Below are positions 36,431 to 46,242 of a stretch of DNA of 64,000 nucleotides, piece after piece. A program made the translations under genes and the position numbers. The notes below the pieces were generated by a model. It was not told where the DNA came from. It did no database searches and saw nothing but the letters and a program-made list of their open reading frames with translations. Position 1 is the first letter of the stretch. Every line of letters starts with the position of its first letter. This stretch comes from Enteractinococcus fodinae (GTDB lineage: Bacteria > Actinomycetota > Actinomycetes > Actinomycetales > Micrococcaceae): the NCBI RefSeq assembly GCF_031458395.1, contig NZ_JAVDYJ010000001.1, forward strand, positions 1,674,001 to 1,738,000. Reading direction: 5' to 3'.

Positions 36431-37840
36431 CTAAGGTGTATTGCCTTTGGCCAGGGACTCAGCCACTAAGAAGGCCAATTCCAAGGATTGTTGATGGTTT
36501 AACCGCGGATCCACGAGGGTTTCGTACCGCTCATCGAATGCCGATTCATCAATGGCGACAGAGCCGCCGAGACATTCGGCAACATCGTCACCGGTTAATT
36601 CGATGTGTAGCCCACCTGGATGCGTACCGGTTGCGTGAGCGACCTCGAAAAAGCCACGAACTTCGTTCATGATGTCTTCCAACCGGCGGGTCTTGTAACC
36701 GTTGGCAGCGGTAATGGTGTTGCCGTGCATCGGATCCGTGATCCACAACGGAGTCGCGCCCTCAGCTTTCACACCCTGCATGATCTCCGGCAACCGCTCG
36801 CGAATGGTGCCTGCGCCCATCCGGACAATAAAGGTCAGGCGGCCGGGTTCACGTTCTGGGTCGAGCTTTTCGATAAGCTCCATCGCTTGTTCGACCGTGG
36901 TGGTCGGACCCAACTTCACCCCAATCGGATTTTGGATCCGGGACAGGTAATCCACGTGTGCCCCGTCGATCTGTCGGGTCCGCTCGCCGATCCACACAAA
37001 GTGGGACGACGTGATGTATGGCAGACCTGTCCGTGAGTCCACCCGGGTCAACGCTCGCTCGTAGTCAAGCAATAGTGCTTCGTGTGCGGAGAAAAATTCC
37101 ACGGTGCGAAGTGCATCAAAATCTGCGCCAGCTGCCTCCATGAAGCGGACAGCTCGGTCAATTTCGGCGGCCAATTCGTCAAAGCGAGCGTAGGCCGGGT
37201 TGGACATGAAGCCTTTATTCCATGAATGAACCGTACGAAGGTCAGCAAAACCGCCGGTGGTAAAAGCACGGATGAGATTTAGGGTGGAAGCCGAGGTGTG
37301 GTAGGCCTGGACCATCCGACGTGGGTCGTGCCGACGGGACTCCTCGGTGAAATCGAACCCATTGACGATCTCGCCGCGGAACGATGGCAAGGTCACACCG
37401 TCACGAGTTTCCATATCAGAAGAGCGCGGTTTAGCGAACTGGCCAGCCATTCGTCCCATTTTGACAACCGGCATAGAAGCACCGTATGTCAACACGGCAG
37501 CCATTTGGAGAATGGTGCGGATCCGCGAGGAGATTTTATTGGCGGTGGCACCGGCGAAGGTTTCAGCACAGTCTCCACCCTGCAGCACAAACGCTTTACC
37601 AGCTGCTGCGGCAGCGAGCCGTTCGCGCAGCACATCAACTTCTCCGGCGAAGACTAACGGTGGCACATGCGATAGCTCGTGCATGCTCTCTTCGAAAACT
37701 TTTTGATCATACCACTGCGGTGCTTGTTTTACGTCTAGATCCCGCCAAGCGTCCAGGCCTGGATAATCGGCGGCACCCTGAGAGAGGTTGGTACCAAAGG
37801 GCTCAACGGCCCGATTCTTTTCCGCAGTGTCAAACATCAT
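36431..37840 (-). CDS. aroG: 3-deoxy-7-phosphoheptulonate synthase, class II (DAHP synthase)
   Basis: First step of the shikimate pathway: PEP plus erythrose 4-phosphate. Class II enzymes have a metal site with a Cys, seen in LQGGDCAETFAG (about residue 90), and conserved blocks VVKMGRMAGQFAKPRS, YITSSHFVWIGERTRQ, PIGVKLGPTT, WITDPMHGNT and GGLHIELTGDDVAECLGG. About 469 aa from ATG 37840; ATG 37837 is adjacent and longer starts have no ribosome site. The gene sits near pknL as Rv2178c (aroG) does in M. tuberculosis. Confidence 0.95.
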   Translation of the reverse strand: MMFDTAEKNRAVEPFGTNLSQGAADYPGLDAWRDLDVKQAPQWYDQKVFEESMHELSHVPPLVFAGEVDVLRERLAAAAAGKAFVLQGGDCAETFAGATANKISSRIRTILQMAAVLTYGASMPVVKMGRMAGQFAKPRSSDMETRDGVTLPSFRGEIVNGFDFTEESRRHDPRRMVQAYHTSASTLNLIRAFTTGGFADLRTVHSWNKGFMSNPAYARFDELAAEIDRAVRFMEAAGADFDALRTVEFFSAHEALLLDYERALTRVDSRTGLPYITSSHFVWIGERTRQIDGAHVDYLSRIQNPIGVKLGPTTTVEQAMELIEKLDPEREPGRLTFIVRMGAGTIRERLPEIMQGVKAEGATPLWITDPMHGNTITAANGYKTRRLEDIMNEVRGFFEVAHATGTHPGGLHIELTGDDVAECLGGSVAIDESAFDERYETLVDPRLNHQQSLELAFLVAESLAKGNTP

Positions 37841-37968
37841 GCCAACAAGCATACGGTGACGACAACAGGCCGGGTAGTTCATGAAGCTAATAGCCCAAAC
37901 TTTCCTGGCCCACAACTCCCTTGAAAATTTCGCGCCGCGTAAGTATTTACGTGCCCAACCCCGGCACT

Positions 37969-38775
37969 ATGCTGAAGATGATGGATACCGTGCTAACTCC
38001 CCACTATCTCACCCCGAACCCAGATGGCGTGCTGTGTGCGACCGGCACTCGCTGGGCTGTGCTGATGCTTCACGGGTTCACCGCTGGCCCACAATCGGTC
38101 CGACCGTGGGCTGAGGCGCTTGCCGAGGCCGGTGCTACGGTTTGTCTTCCGCGCCTATCAGGCCACGGCACCACCGTATCGGACCTAGCCCAAACAAGTG
38201 CTGGCCAATGGCGGCGCGACGTCCAACAAGCGGTCGATGGTCTCTTAGCCCGGGGCTTCGACAAGCTGGCCGTAGCGGGATTGTCGATGGGTGGCACGCT
38301 GGCCCTGGACGCTGCCAGTCATCGTCGCGTGGATGCCACATTCGTGGTCAACCCGGGTCTCAGTTTCAAACTGCTCGACCGGTTTGGGGTGGCGCTCTCT
38401 CCCCTCTTTCACCGTGTGATTCCGACAGTGGGGCCGTTGGCCGGGGATGTAAATAAACCCGGTGTAGCCGAAGAAGCTTATAGTCGCACCCCGGTGGCTG
38501 CCGTCCAACAACTGGCGAAATTGTTTTGGACAACCCGTCGGCAACTGGTCGACATCGACTCGCCCGTGACGCTGTATTGGTCGAGTCGGGATCACATTGT
38601 GCCGCCTTCATCCGCCAGAATTTTACGCCGTGCAATCAAACCTCACCTGTTGACGACCGTTGTGCTGGAGCGTAGTTTCCATGTGGCCACATTGGATTAT
38701 GATGCACCTACCATCCACCGGCACAGCATTGCCAAACTTCTAGAGTTATCGGGAGGACACCGTGAGACCCCCTGA
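37969..38775 (+). CDS. Alpha/beta hydrolase, carboxylesterase-like
   Basis: 268 aa from ATG 37969; the start is uncertain, with ATG 37978/37981 or a TTG at 37921 also open. Catalytic triad: Ser in the nucleophile elbow GLSMGG, Asp in SSRDHIVP, His in SFHVATLDYD. The oxyanion region is LHGFTAGPQSVRPWAEAL. It resembles Est30/monoacylglycerol-type carboxylesterases. It overlaps the next gene by 14 bp, so they are cotranscribed and probably belong to lipid metabolism together with the acyl-CoA ligase that follows. The substrate is not known. Confidence 0.85.
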   Translation: MLKMMDTVLTPHYLTPNPDGVLCATGTRWAVLMLHGFTAGPQSVRPWAEALAEAGATVCLPRLSGHGTTVSDLAQTSAGQWRRDVQQAVDGLLARGFDKLAVAGLSMGGTLALDAASHRRVDATFVVNPGLSFKLLDRFGVALSPLFHRVIPTVGPLAGDVNKPGVAEEAYSRTPVAAVQQLAKLFWTTRRQLVDIDSPVTLYWSSRDHIVPPSSARILRRAIKPHLLTTVVLERSFHVATLDYDAPTIHRHSIAKLLELSGGHRETP

Positions 38776-39202
38776 ATCCAGCGATAACGAGCAATGGGAA
38801 GATCTCGTGCGACGACTCGGTGGCACTTCGGACCAGGCACAAACCCCGCCCACTTCTGAACGTGATACCTCCCAGGATGACTCGCACCCGATCGCGCCAC
38901 TTCAGGGACCGCGTGATTATCAGCTGGCTGATGAGATAGTCGAAGATTTTCGACCGCCCGAGCCCAAGGCCATTGCCAGCGGGAACCCACGTACCGTGCT
39001 CTCGTGGGTGGGAGTCGTTGGGTCAGTCATCATATGGATTCTGGCCGCTCTGTTGAGTGCCCCGCTGCCCTGGTGGCTCTCAACCGCCACTTTATTGGCT
39101 TTCCTTGGCGGCGCGTTGAGCTTGTTCTTGCTCTTGCCTAAGACTTGGGCTCATCGAGACCCCTTTGATGAGGACGATTACGGTGACGGGGCCAAACTCT
39201 AA
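38762..39202 (+). CDS. Small two-helix membrane protein of unknown function
   Basis: 146 aa, GTG start 38762 with GGAGG just upstream (inside the end of the hydrolase gene). A polar, acidic N-terminal half (about residues 1-75, with the conserved-looking DYQLADEIVEDFRPPEP), then two transmembrane helices (VLSWVGVVGSVIIWILAALL and LSTATLLAFLGGALSLFLLL), then an acidic tail DPFDEDDYGDGAKL. Not recognised beyond its resemblance to membrane proteins found near acyl-CoA ligases in Micrococcaceae. No function is assigned. Confidence 0.8.
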   Translation: MRPPESSDNEQWEDLVRRLGGTSDQAQTPPTSERDTSQDDSHPIAPLQGPRDYQLADEIVEDFRPPEPKAIASGNPRTVLSWVGVVGSVIIWILAALLSAPLPWWLSTATLLAFLGGALSLFLLLPKTWAHRDPFDEDDYGDGAKL

Positions 39203-39249
39203 CCGCGAGTTCCTCTACGTGGCGGCTCGTCATTCACGCTACCTGACAG

Positions 39250-39255
39250 TAGAAT
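39250..39255 (+). promoter_or_regulatory. Candidate -10 of the acyl-CoA ligase gene
   Basis: TAGAAT lies 41 nt before the TTG start, in the 94-bp gap after the preceding gene. A matching -35 is not clear. Weak evidence that the gene has its own promoter in addition to read-through. Confidence 0.3.
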
Positions 39256-39296
39256 GTGATCTAGATCGCTCAATTCCACTCACAGAAGGAGCATCC

Positions 39297-41108
39297 TTGA
39301 AAGAGATCATTATCCCAGCGGTGGCAGAAGCCCCGCCTACGTCCAATGCCACAGACCTGGTCGAAGATCAGTTCAACCAAGACCCTCAGCACGCGCTTTT
39401 TGCCCGCCAGCTCCAACCCGGCCAATGGACTGATGTGTCGGCTCGAGAGTTTAGAGACGATGTGAAGACCATCGCACGGGCCCTTGCCTCGGTCGGTATC
39501 AGTCCCGGCGATAGTGTGGCCATCATGAGTCCTACCCGTTATGAATGGACCCTACTGGATCTTGCGATCATGTATGCCGGGGCGGTCACCGTGCCGATAT
39601 ATGAGACCTCCTCCCCTGCCCAGATTGCCTGGATTCTCGAAGATGCCTCGGTTAAAGCTATCGTGGTGGAAAAATCCGAGCATGCCCGAGCGGTTGAAAC
39701 CGCGATCCAACGCGAAGGGCTGCCAGAACTCAATGGCACGTGGATCATGGATGAAGGCCTTGATGATTTACGTTCCTTAGCTGAACAAGGTCCTAGCGAA
39801 GATGAGATGGAACGACGTCGGACCCAGGCAAATCTCGAAGACGTGGCCACGATTGTGTATACCTCAGGCACGACGGGACGCCCCAAGGGTTGTATGATCA
39901 CGCACGGCAACCTGGTCAATCTCTCATTAAACGTTTTACATTCCGAATTACGGGACGTGCTCACCCGTGACAGTAAGACCATCTTGTTCATTCCGCTGGC
40001 ACACATTTTCGCCAGATTTATTTCGTTTCAGACCTTGGCATCCGGGTCAAAAGTGGCACACACTCCCAATGTTAAAGACCTCGTCACCGACCTGAAATCC
40101 TTCCAGCCCGATTTCCTTTTGGCCGTCCCGCGAGTTTTTGAAAAAGTGTATAACTCAGCCCTGCTCAACGCACAAGAAGGCGGCAAGGGCAAGATTTTTG
40201 AACGCGGTGCCGAGATAGCCGTGGAATATTCAAAAGCTCGCGAAGCCGGCTCCATTGGGGCGGGCCTGCGCCTCAAGCATTGGGTTTTCGACAAACTGTT
40301 GTACTCGAAGATCCGTACAGCGATGGGCGGGCACGTGAAACACGCGATTTCTGGAGGTGGTCCCTTAGGAGCGTATCTGAGTCACTTCTTCCGTGGCGTC
40401 GGCGTGGATATCAAAGAAGGCTATGGACTGACAGAAACGACGGCACCGGTTACCGTCAATCGTCCCGGCAAGACTCGCGTTGGGACGGTGGGACTTCCAG
40501 CACCAGGTTGCGGCATTCGTATAGCAGATGACGGCGAGATCCTGGCTCATGGCATTTGCGTGTTCAAGGGGTATCATAATCTCCCTGACAAAACGGCCGA
40601 AGAACTGGTAGACGGGTGGTTTCACACCGGCGACATAGGGCATCTGGACGAGGATGGTTTCCTGACCATCACGGGCCGTAAAAAAGAAATTCTTGTCACT
40701 GCCAGCGGGAAGAACGTCGCGCCAGCTCAACTCGAAGACCAAATACGAGCTGACGGTCTGATCTCTCAGGTCATGGTCATCGGCGACAATCAAAAATTCG
40801 TGGCGGCAATTGTCACGCTCGATGAAGAAACCGCTCCGGCCTGGTTGAAGCACCACCAGTTGGACCCCAACATGAGCATGGCCGAGATGGCAAAACATCC
40901 GACTGTGCTGGCACATGTTCAAAGTCTCATCGATCGAGCGAACGAGTCGGTCTCCCGTGCAGAATCGATTCGCGAATTTCGCATCGCTGAGCGTGACTTC
41001 ACCATTGAGGGCGGCCATATGACGCCCTCCATGAAAATTCGACGCGAGACCATTATGCGTGACTACGCGGACCTTGTCGACGACATATATCAACCAGCAA
41101 GCCGGTAA
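39297..41108 (+). CDS. Long-chain fatty acid--CoA ligase (FadD15-like AMP-binding enzyme)
   Basis: Activates fatty acids to acyl-CoA through an acyl-AMP. 603 aa. AMP-binding P-loop TIVYTSGTTGRPKGCMI, EGYGLTETTAPV motif, DGWFHTGDIGHLDEDG and GRKKEILVTASGKNVAP are diagnostic. The start is TTG 39297, preceded by AGAAGGAG at 6 nt; the open frame further upstream belongs to the previous gene region. FadD15-type ligases sit at this point near aroG and pknL in other actinobacteria. No transmembrane segment. Confidence 0.93.
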   Translation: MKEIIIPAVAEAPPTSNATDLVEDQFNQDPQHALFARQLQPGQWTDVSAREFRDDVKTIARALASVGISPGDSVAIMSPTRYEWTLLDLAIMYAGAVTVPIYETSSPAQIAWILEDASVKAIVVEKSEHARAVETAIQREGLPELNGTWIMDEGLDDLRSLAEQGPSEDEMERRRTQANLEDVATIVYTSGTTGRPKGCMITHGNLVNLSLNVLHSELRDVLTRDSKTILFIPLAHIFARFISFQTLASGSKVAHTPNVKDLVTDLKSFQPDFLLAVPRVFEKVYNSALLNAQEGGKGKIFERGAEIAVEYSKAREAGSIGAGLRLKHWVFDKLLYSKIRTAMGGHVKHAISGGGPLGAYLSHFFRGVGVDIKEGYGLTETTAPVTVNRPGKTRVGTVGLPAPGCGIRIADDGEILAHGICVFKGYHNLPDKTAEELVDGWFHTGDIGHLDEDGFLTITGRKKEILVTASGKNVAPAQLEDQIRADGLISQVMVIGDNQKFVAAIVTLDEETAPAWLKHHQLDPNMSMAEMAKHPTVLAHVQSLIDRANESVSRAESIREFRIAERDFTIEGGHMTPSMKIRRETIMRDYADLVDDIYQPASR

Positions 41109-41128
41109 TCTCCAGCCGGGCTTCATCC

Positions 41129-41167
41129 CCCGACCGCTCTGTTCTGACACGGATCAGAGCGGTCGGG
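41129..41167. terminator. Bidirectional hairpin between the acyl-CoA ligase and mycothione reductase genes
   Basis: CCCGACCGCTCTG at 41129-41141 and its perfect complement at 41155-41167, a 13-bp stem with a 13-nt loop, between convergent stops. No long T-run. Confidence 0.75.
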
Positions 41168-41181
41168 TGCGTGTTGTCAGC

Positions 41182-42609
41182 TTAGAGACATCCCGAATCG
41201 GGTACGTCTAGACCCAGCAGCGCGTTTTCTACTACTTCGGCCATTGCCGGGTGAATCCAGTACTGGCCTCGGGCCAACTGATGAGCCGAAATGTTCATAG
41301 ACATTGCGGTTAATACCGGTTGGATCAGGTTCGTGGCTTCGGCCCCGAGGATATGGACGCCGAGGATGTCTCCACTGGATTTTTCGGCAATGAGCTTGAC
41401 GAAACCATCGTATTCTTCCATGGCCCACCCATAGGCGGTATCGCCGTAGTCTTGGACTTTCACGGTGATAGCCTCTTCACCGTACTGGTCTTTCGCCTCG
41501 TCCTCGGTCAATCCTGCACTGGCAATTTGCGGGCGGGTAAATACGCCGGCAGGGATTGGTCCCAGGGTTTCGCGCTTCATTGAGTCTGGATTTTCCATGT
41601 TGTGCGATACTAAACGTTGCTCATGGTTGGCTACGTGTTTGAGCATTTGCGGATTAGCAATGTCCCCGATTGCCCAGACTCCATCAAGCGGTTGTCCGTC
41701 TGATAGCACTCGCAGATACTCGTCACGCGCGATGAATCCCGCATCGGTGTCAATGCCAGCTGCTGGCAGATTGAGCCGATCAATATTGGGGACTCGGCCT
41801 GTCGCTAACAGCACCACGTCACCGACAAAGTAGTCCACGACTTCATTGGTCTCATGGCCGGTAGCGCTCAAGTTGACTCGCAGTCTGCCGCCCTGCTGAT
41901 CGATTGAGTGGAGGGTGCGGTTGAGTGCGACTTGCCACTGTTCTTTGGCAATGCGAGTGAATTCGTCAGAGATCGTATTGTCGTGGTTCGACAGGAGCTG
42001 TCCGGAGCGGTTGATATGGATTACTTCTGTCCCTAGCCCGGAGAAGATCGCAGCAAACTCCGACCCAATGTATTTGCCGCCCACAATAATGATGCGTTTT
42101 GGCAGGGAGTCGATGCGCATGATCGTATCCGAGGTATGGACCCCCGGCAGGTCTAGGCCGGGGACGTCCGGCAGGCTCGGCCGGGATCCTGCCGCGATCA
42201 CGATCTGGTCGGCTTCGATGGTTCGACCGCTGGGGGTCGTCAACTGCTTAGGTCCAGAAAACTGGGCTTCTTCGGTGATGAGCGTGGTGTGTTCGAGCTC
42301 TTTTTCCCGATACGCTTTCCCACCGGCCGAGATGGCATCAATACGTGAGAAAATCCGGTCCCTGATAACCGGCCAGTCGGCTTTTGTAACTTGCATGTCC
42401 ACACCGAGGCGTGCAGCGGTGGTGGCATTAGACGCTAATTGCGCGGGGTAGGCATACATCTTTGTCGGGATACAACCGACGTTGAGACACGTGCCGCCGA
42501 AGGTCCCCGAGTCGATAATAGCGACCTTCTTGTTATCCCAGAACGGGGTGATAACGGAATTACCGGATCCGGAACCGATAATGGCCAGATCATACTGTTC
42601 GATGCTCAT
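41182..42609 (-). CDS. mtr: Mycothione reductase
   Basis: FAD/NADPH disulfide reductase that recycles oxidised mycothiol, the low-molecular-weight thiol of actinobacteria. 475 aa. FAD site LAIIGSGSGNS; redox-active disulfide GGTCLNVGCIPTKM (about residues 39-52); NADPH site VGGKYIGSEFA; second FAD segment GVWAIGDI; catalytic His-Glu near the end in YWIHPAMAEVVENALLGL. The N-terminal and HPAMAE segments match Mtr better than lipoamide dehydrogenase. Its presence implies mycothiol synthesis genes elsewhere. A bidirectional terminator follows. Confidence 0.92.
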   Translation of the reverse strand: MSIEQYDLAIIGSGSGNSVITPFWDNKKVAIIDSGTFGGTCLNVGCIPTKMYAYPAQLASNATTAARLGVDMQVTKADWPVIRDRIFSRIDAISAGGKAYREKELEHTTLITEEAQFSGPKQLTTPSGRTIEADQIVIAAGSRPSLPDVPGLDLPGVHTSDTIMRIDSLPKRIIIVGGKYIGSEFAAIFSGLGTEVIHINRSGQLLSNHDNTISDEFTRIAKEQWQVALNRTLHSIDQQGGRLRVNLSATGHETNEVVDYFVGDVVLLATGRVPNIDRLNLPAAGIDTDAGFIARDEYLRVLSDGQPLDGVWAIGDIANPQMLKHVANHEQRLVSHNMENPDSMKRETLGPIPAGVFTRPQIASAGLTEDEAKDQYGEEAITVKVQDYGDTAYGWAMEEYDGFVKLIAEKSSGDILGVHILGAEATNLIQPVLTAMSMNISAHQLARGQYWIHPAMAEVVENALLGLDVPDSGCL

Positions 42610-42663
42610 GACCTTCAGTGTAACGGTTCCGAATCCGGTAACGACTTCCTAGTACTTACGGTG

Positions 42664-45600
42664 TTACGCAGGATCAATGACGAGGATTAAGTCATTTCCT
42701 GCCACCGGTGTTGGGTTTGGTAGGACCACACGTGAGATGGTGCCCGCGACCGGTGCGGTGATGCTGGCTTCCATCTTCATCGCTTCGATCGTGGCAACAG
42801 CGTCCCCGACCTCCACGGTGTCACCTTCTGCGACGGTGACCGTCACGGTTCCGGCAAATGGTGCCGGCAGGTGCCCCTTATTCGAGGTATCGGCTTTCTC
42901 GGCTTCATGCACGCTGGACTCGATTGACCGGTCACGAACATCGACCTGGCGTTGTTGTCCGTTCAAGGTCACCATGACCGTGCGGATGCCTTTATCATCG
43001 GCTTCTGAGACGGCCTGCAAGGTTGCCAATAAGCGCACGCCTTTACCTAAGGAAATGACATGCTCATGGCCTTCTACCATGCCGTAGAGGAAATCGCGGG
43101 TGTGCAGGACAGAGGTGTCCCCGTATAACCGGACGTGTTCCTCGTATTCAGCGGTCGGGCCCGGGAAGAGCAACCGGTTCAGTGTCCGGCGGCGTGTCTC
43201 GCCAGCCTCATCCAGTTTTGCCGCGTCTTCCGCCGAGATATCTTCGATTTCAATACCGGTGGCCTTGCGCCCCTCGAGCGCTTTGGTTCGGAACGGTTCC
43301 GGCCAGCCACCCGGAGGGTCTCCCAGCTGTCCCGATAGAAACGCGATCACGGAATCTGGGATATCGTAATTGCGGGGGTTTTCCTCAAAATCTGCCGGAT
43401 CGGCATTGGCAGAAACCAGGGCCAGTGCGAGGTCTCCCACGACCTTGGAGGATGGCGTAACTTTCACAATATCGCCCAAGATTTCGTTGGCGGCCGCGTA
43501 CATATCCTCGATGGATTCGAAGCGCTCCCCCAATCCCAGTGCGATAGCCTGCTGGCGCAGGTTCGACAGTTGGCCCCCAGGGATCTCGTGCGCATAGACC
43601 CGACCGGTTGGTGCTGGGAGGCCAGACTCAAAGGGCGAGTAAATTTCCCGCACTGCTTCCCAATACGGTTCTAATCCCGCCACGTGTTCAAGATCGAGGC
43701 CGGTTTCCCGGTCCGTATTGTCCGTTGCGGCAACGAGTGCAGACATCGAGACTTGCGAAGTAGTCCCGGCCATAGCTGCCACAGCTGTATCGACCGCATC
43801 GACCCCTGCAGCTGACGCTGCCATGAGGGTCGCCAGTTGCCCACCGGACGTATCATGCGTATGGAGATGCACTGGCAAATCAAAGTTGTCGCGCAGTGCG
43901 GTCACCAGTTTGGTTGCAGCAGCTGGCCGCAACAGACCCGCCATGTCTTTGATCGCCAGAACATGCGCCCCAGCTTCGACCATCTCTTCGGCTAAGCCCA
44001 GGTAGTAATCCAGGGTGTACAGCTTCTCATCCGGGTCCAGTAAGTTTCCGGTGTAGCACAGTGCCGCTTCGGCAACCGCAGAAGTGTTGTCACGTACCGC
44101 GCTGATTGCCGGGATGATCTGGTTAACATCGTTGAGCGCATCAAAGATGCGGAAGATATCTACCCCGGTTTGTGCGGCTTCTTCTACAAATGCCTCAGTC
44201 ACGCGTTGCGGGTACGGTGTGTATCCGACAGTGTTCCGGCCGCGTAACAGCATCTGTAACGGGATGTTCGGCATTTCTTCGCGTAACCGCGCCAATCGAT
44301 CCCAGGGATCTTCCGAGAGGAATCGCAGGGCGACGTCATAGGTTGCTCCGCCCCATACTTCAGCTGAAACCAACTGGGGCAGAAGGTGCGATACTGCTGG
44401 TGCAGCAGCTAGCATATCGCGGGTGCGAATGCGGGTGGCCAGTAAGGACTGGTGGGCATCACGGAAGGTCGTATCCGTAACCGCCAAGCCTTCATGATTC
44501 CTGAGCGCTTTAGCGAACCCTTCGGGTCCTTGCTCTAACAAAACGTCACGCCAGCCCGGCGGCGGCGCTACCTGAGAAGGCCCGTCAAAGGGGCTGCGAT
44601 CAGGCTCGTCTGATTTATCGCCCGGGAAGTGCGGCAACTTGCGTCGCGGATCCATTCCCTCGATACGTGGTCCGAAGGGTTGGTTGACGGTGACATCAGC
44701 CAGGTAAGACAGCGCCCGAGAACCGCGGTCTTTGGAACGGTTGATCTGGGTGAGATAAGGGTTCTTATCAATAAAGTCCGTGGCCACATCGCCGTCAATG
44801 AATTGCTGGTTGTCGAAGACATTGAGCAGGAACGGAATGTTGGTGGCCACGCCGCGAACGCGGAATTCTGCTAGGGCGCGCCGCGCACGACGGTGTGCGG
44901 TTTTGAAGTCGCGACCGCGAGCCGACATTTTGACCAGCATCGAATCGAAGTGCGGAGAAATTTCGGCGCCGGTGTAGATTGTGCCGCCGTCGAGTCGAAT
45001 ACCGGAACCACCTGCTGACCGATATGCGGTAATTTTGCCGGTGTCTGGGCGGAAGTCGTTTGCCGGGTCTTCAGTGGTGATGCGGCACTGAATGGCCGAC
45101 CCGCGTACATAAAGGTCTTCTTGTCGAATGTTGAGGTCTTCTAGCGAAGCACCGGCAGCAATACGTAGTTGGGTGGCGACCAGGTCGATATCGGTGATTT
45201 CTTCAGTGATGGTGTGTTCGACTTGGATACGAGGGTTCATCTCGATGAAGACATGCTGGCCAGCCCGAGGCCCCTCAGTATCCACCAAGAATTCCACTGT
45301 ACCGGCGTTACGGTAATCCATCGCCTTGGCGAACTTCACGGCATCAGCATAGAGACGCTGGCGCAGTTCTTCGTCTAAATTCGGCGCGGGAGCAATCTCG
45401 ATAACCTTCTGGTGACGACGCTGCATAGAGCAGTCGCGCTCAAACAGGTGCACGACGTTGCCGTAGTGGTCGGCCAAGATCTGGACCTCGATATGTCGTG
45501 GCCGTAGGACTGCTTGTTCAAGGAAGGCAGTCGGGTCACCGAAGGCGGTCTCGGCCTCATGCATAGCTGACTTGAGCGCTTCGGGGAGATCCTTGGCAGT

Positions 45601-46164
45601 TTCGACCCGTCGCATACCTCGACCGCCGCCCCCGGCAACAGCCTTAACAAAAAGGGGAAATCCAATGCTGTCTGCTTGGTCGATCAGTTCATCGGGATCC
45701 GCGGAAGGTTCCGTGGATTTCAGGACGGGAACGCCCGCTTTTTCTGCGGCACGAAGTGAGGCAACCTTGTTACCCGTTTGTTCCAATACTTCAGCAGGTG
45801 GACCAACAAACGTCAGGCCGTTGTCTGCCGCTTTCCGAGCAAGTTCGGCATTTTCGGCTAAGAAACCATATCCAGGGTAGATAGCGTCAGCACCGGAATC
45901 GAGTGCGACTTTCACAATGCTATCGACATCAAGATAGGCCCGTACTGGATGGCCTTCTTCACCTATCCGATACGCTTCATCAGCTTTTTGCCGGTGAATC
46001 GAGTTGCGGTCTTCGTAGGGAAAGACCGCTACGGTCTTGGCATCGAGTTCGTGACACGCGCGGAATGCACGGACAGCGATCTCGCCGCGGTTGGCTACCA
46101 ACACTTTTTCAAACATTGGGTTACCGCTGGTGCTTTGGGCCGAGTTCTCTTGATTTTCAGCCAA
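42664..46164 (-). CDS. pyc: Pyruvate carboxylase
   Basis: Anaplerotic biotin enzyme making oxaloacetate from pyruvate and bicarbonate. 1166 aa in the usual single-chain order: biotin carboxylase with VANRGEIAVRAF and the ATP-grasp loop GGGGRGMRRV; carboxyltransferase with TFRDAHQSLLATR and KDMAGLL; and a C-terminal biotinyl domain with EAMKMEAS, the target Lys at about 1130. The start is TTG 46164, with GGAGG 4 nt upstream; the frame remains open further upstream with no ribosome site. A small stem-loop (46183-46197) lies in the leader. Confidence 0.95.
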   Translation of the reverse strand: MAENQENSAQSTSGNPMFEKVLVANRGEIAVRAFRACHELDAKTVAVFPYEDRNSIHRQKADEAYRIGEEGHPVRAYLDVDSIVKVALDSGADAIYPGYGFLAENAELARKAADNGLTFVGPPAEVLEQTGNKVASLRAAEKAGVPVLKSTEPSADPDELIDQADSIGFPLFVKAVAGGGGRGMRRVETAKDLPEALKSAMHEAETAFGDPTAFLEQAVLRPRHIEVQILADHYGNVVHLFERDCSMQRRHQKVIEIAPAPNLDEELRQRLYADAVKFAKAMDYRNAGTVEFLVDTEGPRAGQHVFIEMNPRIQVEHTITEEITDIDLVATQLRIAAGASLEDLNIRQEDLYVRGSAIQCRITTEDPANDFRPDTGKITAYRSAGGSGIRLDGGTIYTGAEISPHFDSMLVKMSARGRDFKTAHRRARRALAEFRVRGVATNIPFLLNVFDNQQFIDGDVATDFIDKNPYLTQINRSKDRGSRALSYLADVTVNQPFGPRIEGMDPRRKLPHFPGDKSDEPDRSPFDGPSQVAPPPGWRDVLLEQGPEGFAKALRNHEGLAVTDTTFRDAHQSLLATRIRTRDMLAAAPAVSHLLPQLVSAEVWGGATYDVALRFLSEDPWDRLARLREEMPNIPLQMLLRGRNTVGYTPYPQRVTEAFVEEAAQTGVDIFRIFDALNDVNQIIPAISAVRDNTSAVAEAALCYTGNLLDPDEKLYTLDYYLGLAEEMVEAGAHVLAIKDMAGLLRPAAATKLVTALRDNFDLPVHLHTHDTSGGQLATLMAASAAGVDAVDTAVAAMAGTTSQVSMSALVAATDNTDRETGLDLEHVAGLEPYWEAVREIYSPFESGLPAPTGRVYAHEIPGGQLSNLRQQAIALGLGERFESIEDMYAAANEILGDIVKVTPSSKVVGDLALALVSANADPADFEENPRNYDIPDSVIAFLSGQLGDPPGGWPEPFRTKALEGRKATGIEIEDISAEDAAKLDEAGETRRRTLNRLLFPGPTAEYEEHVRLYGDTSVLHTRDFLYGMVEGHEHVISLGKGVRLLATLQAVSEADDKGIRTVMVTLNGQQRQVDVRDRSIESSVHEAEKADTSNKGHLPAPFAGTVTVTVAEGDTVEVGDAVATIEAMKMEASITAPVAGTISRVVLPNPTPVAGNDLILVIDPA

Positions 46165-46242
46165 GGTACCTCCATGGTGTTTGTGCTGCCACAGCACGTG
46201 ACAGACGCTCAAGTAAGTCCAACAATACCGCTTGTGTATACA

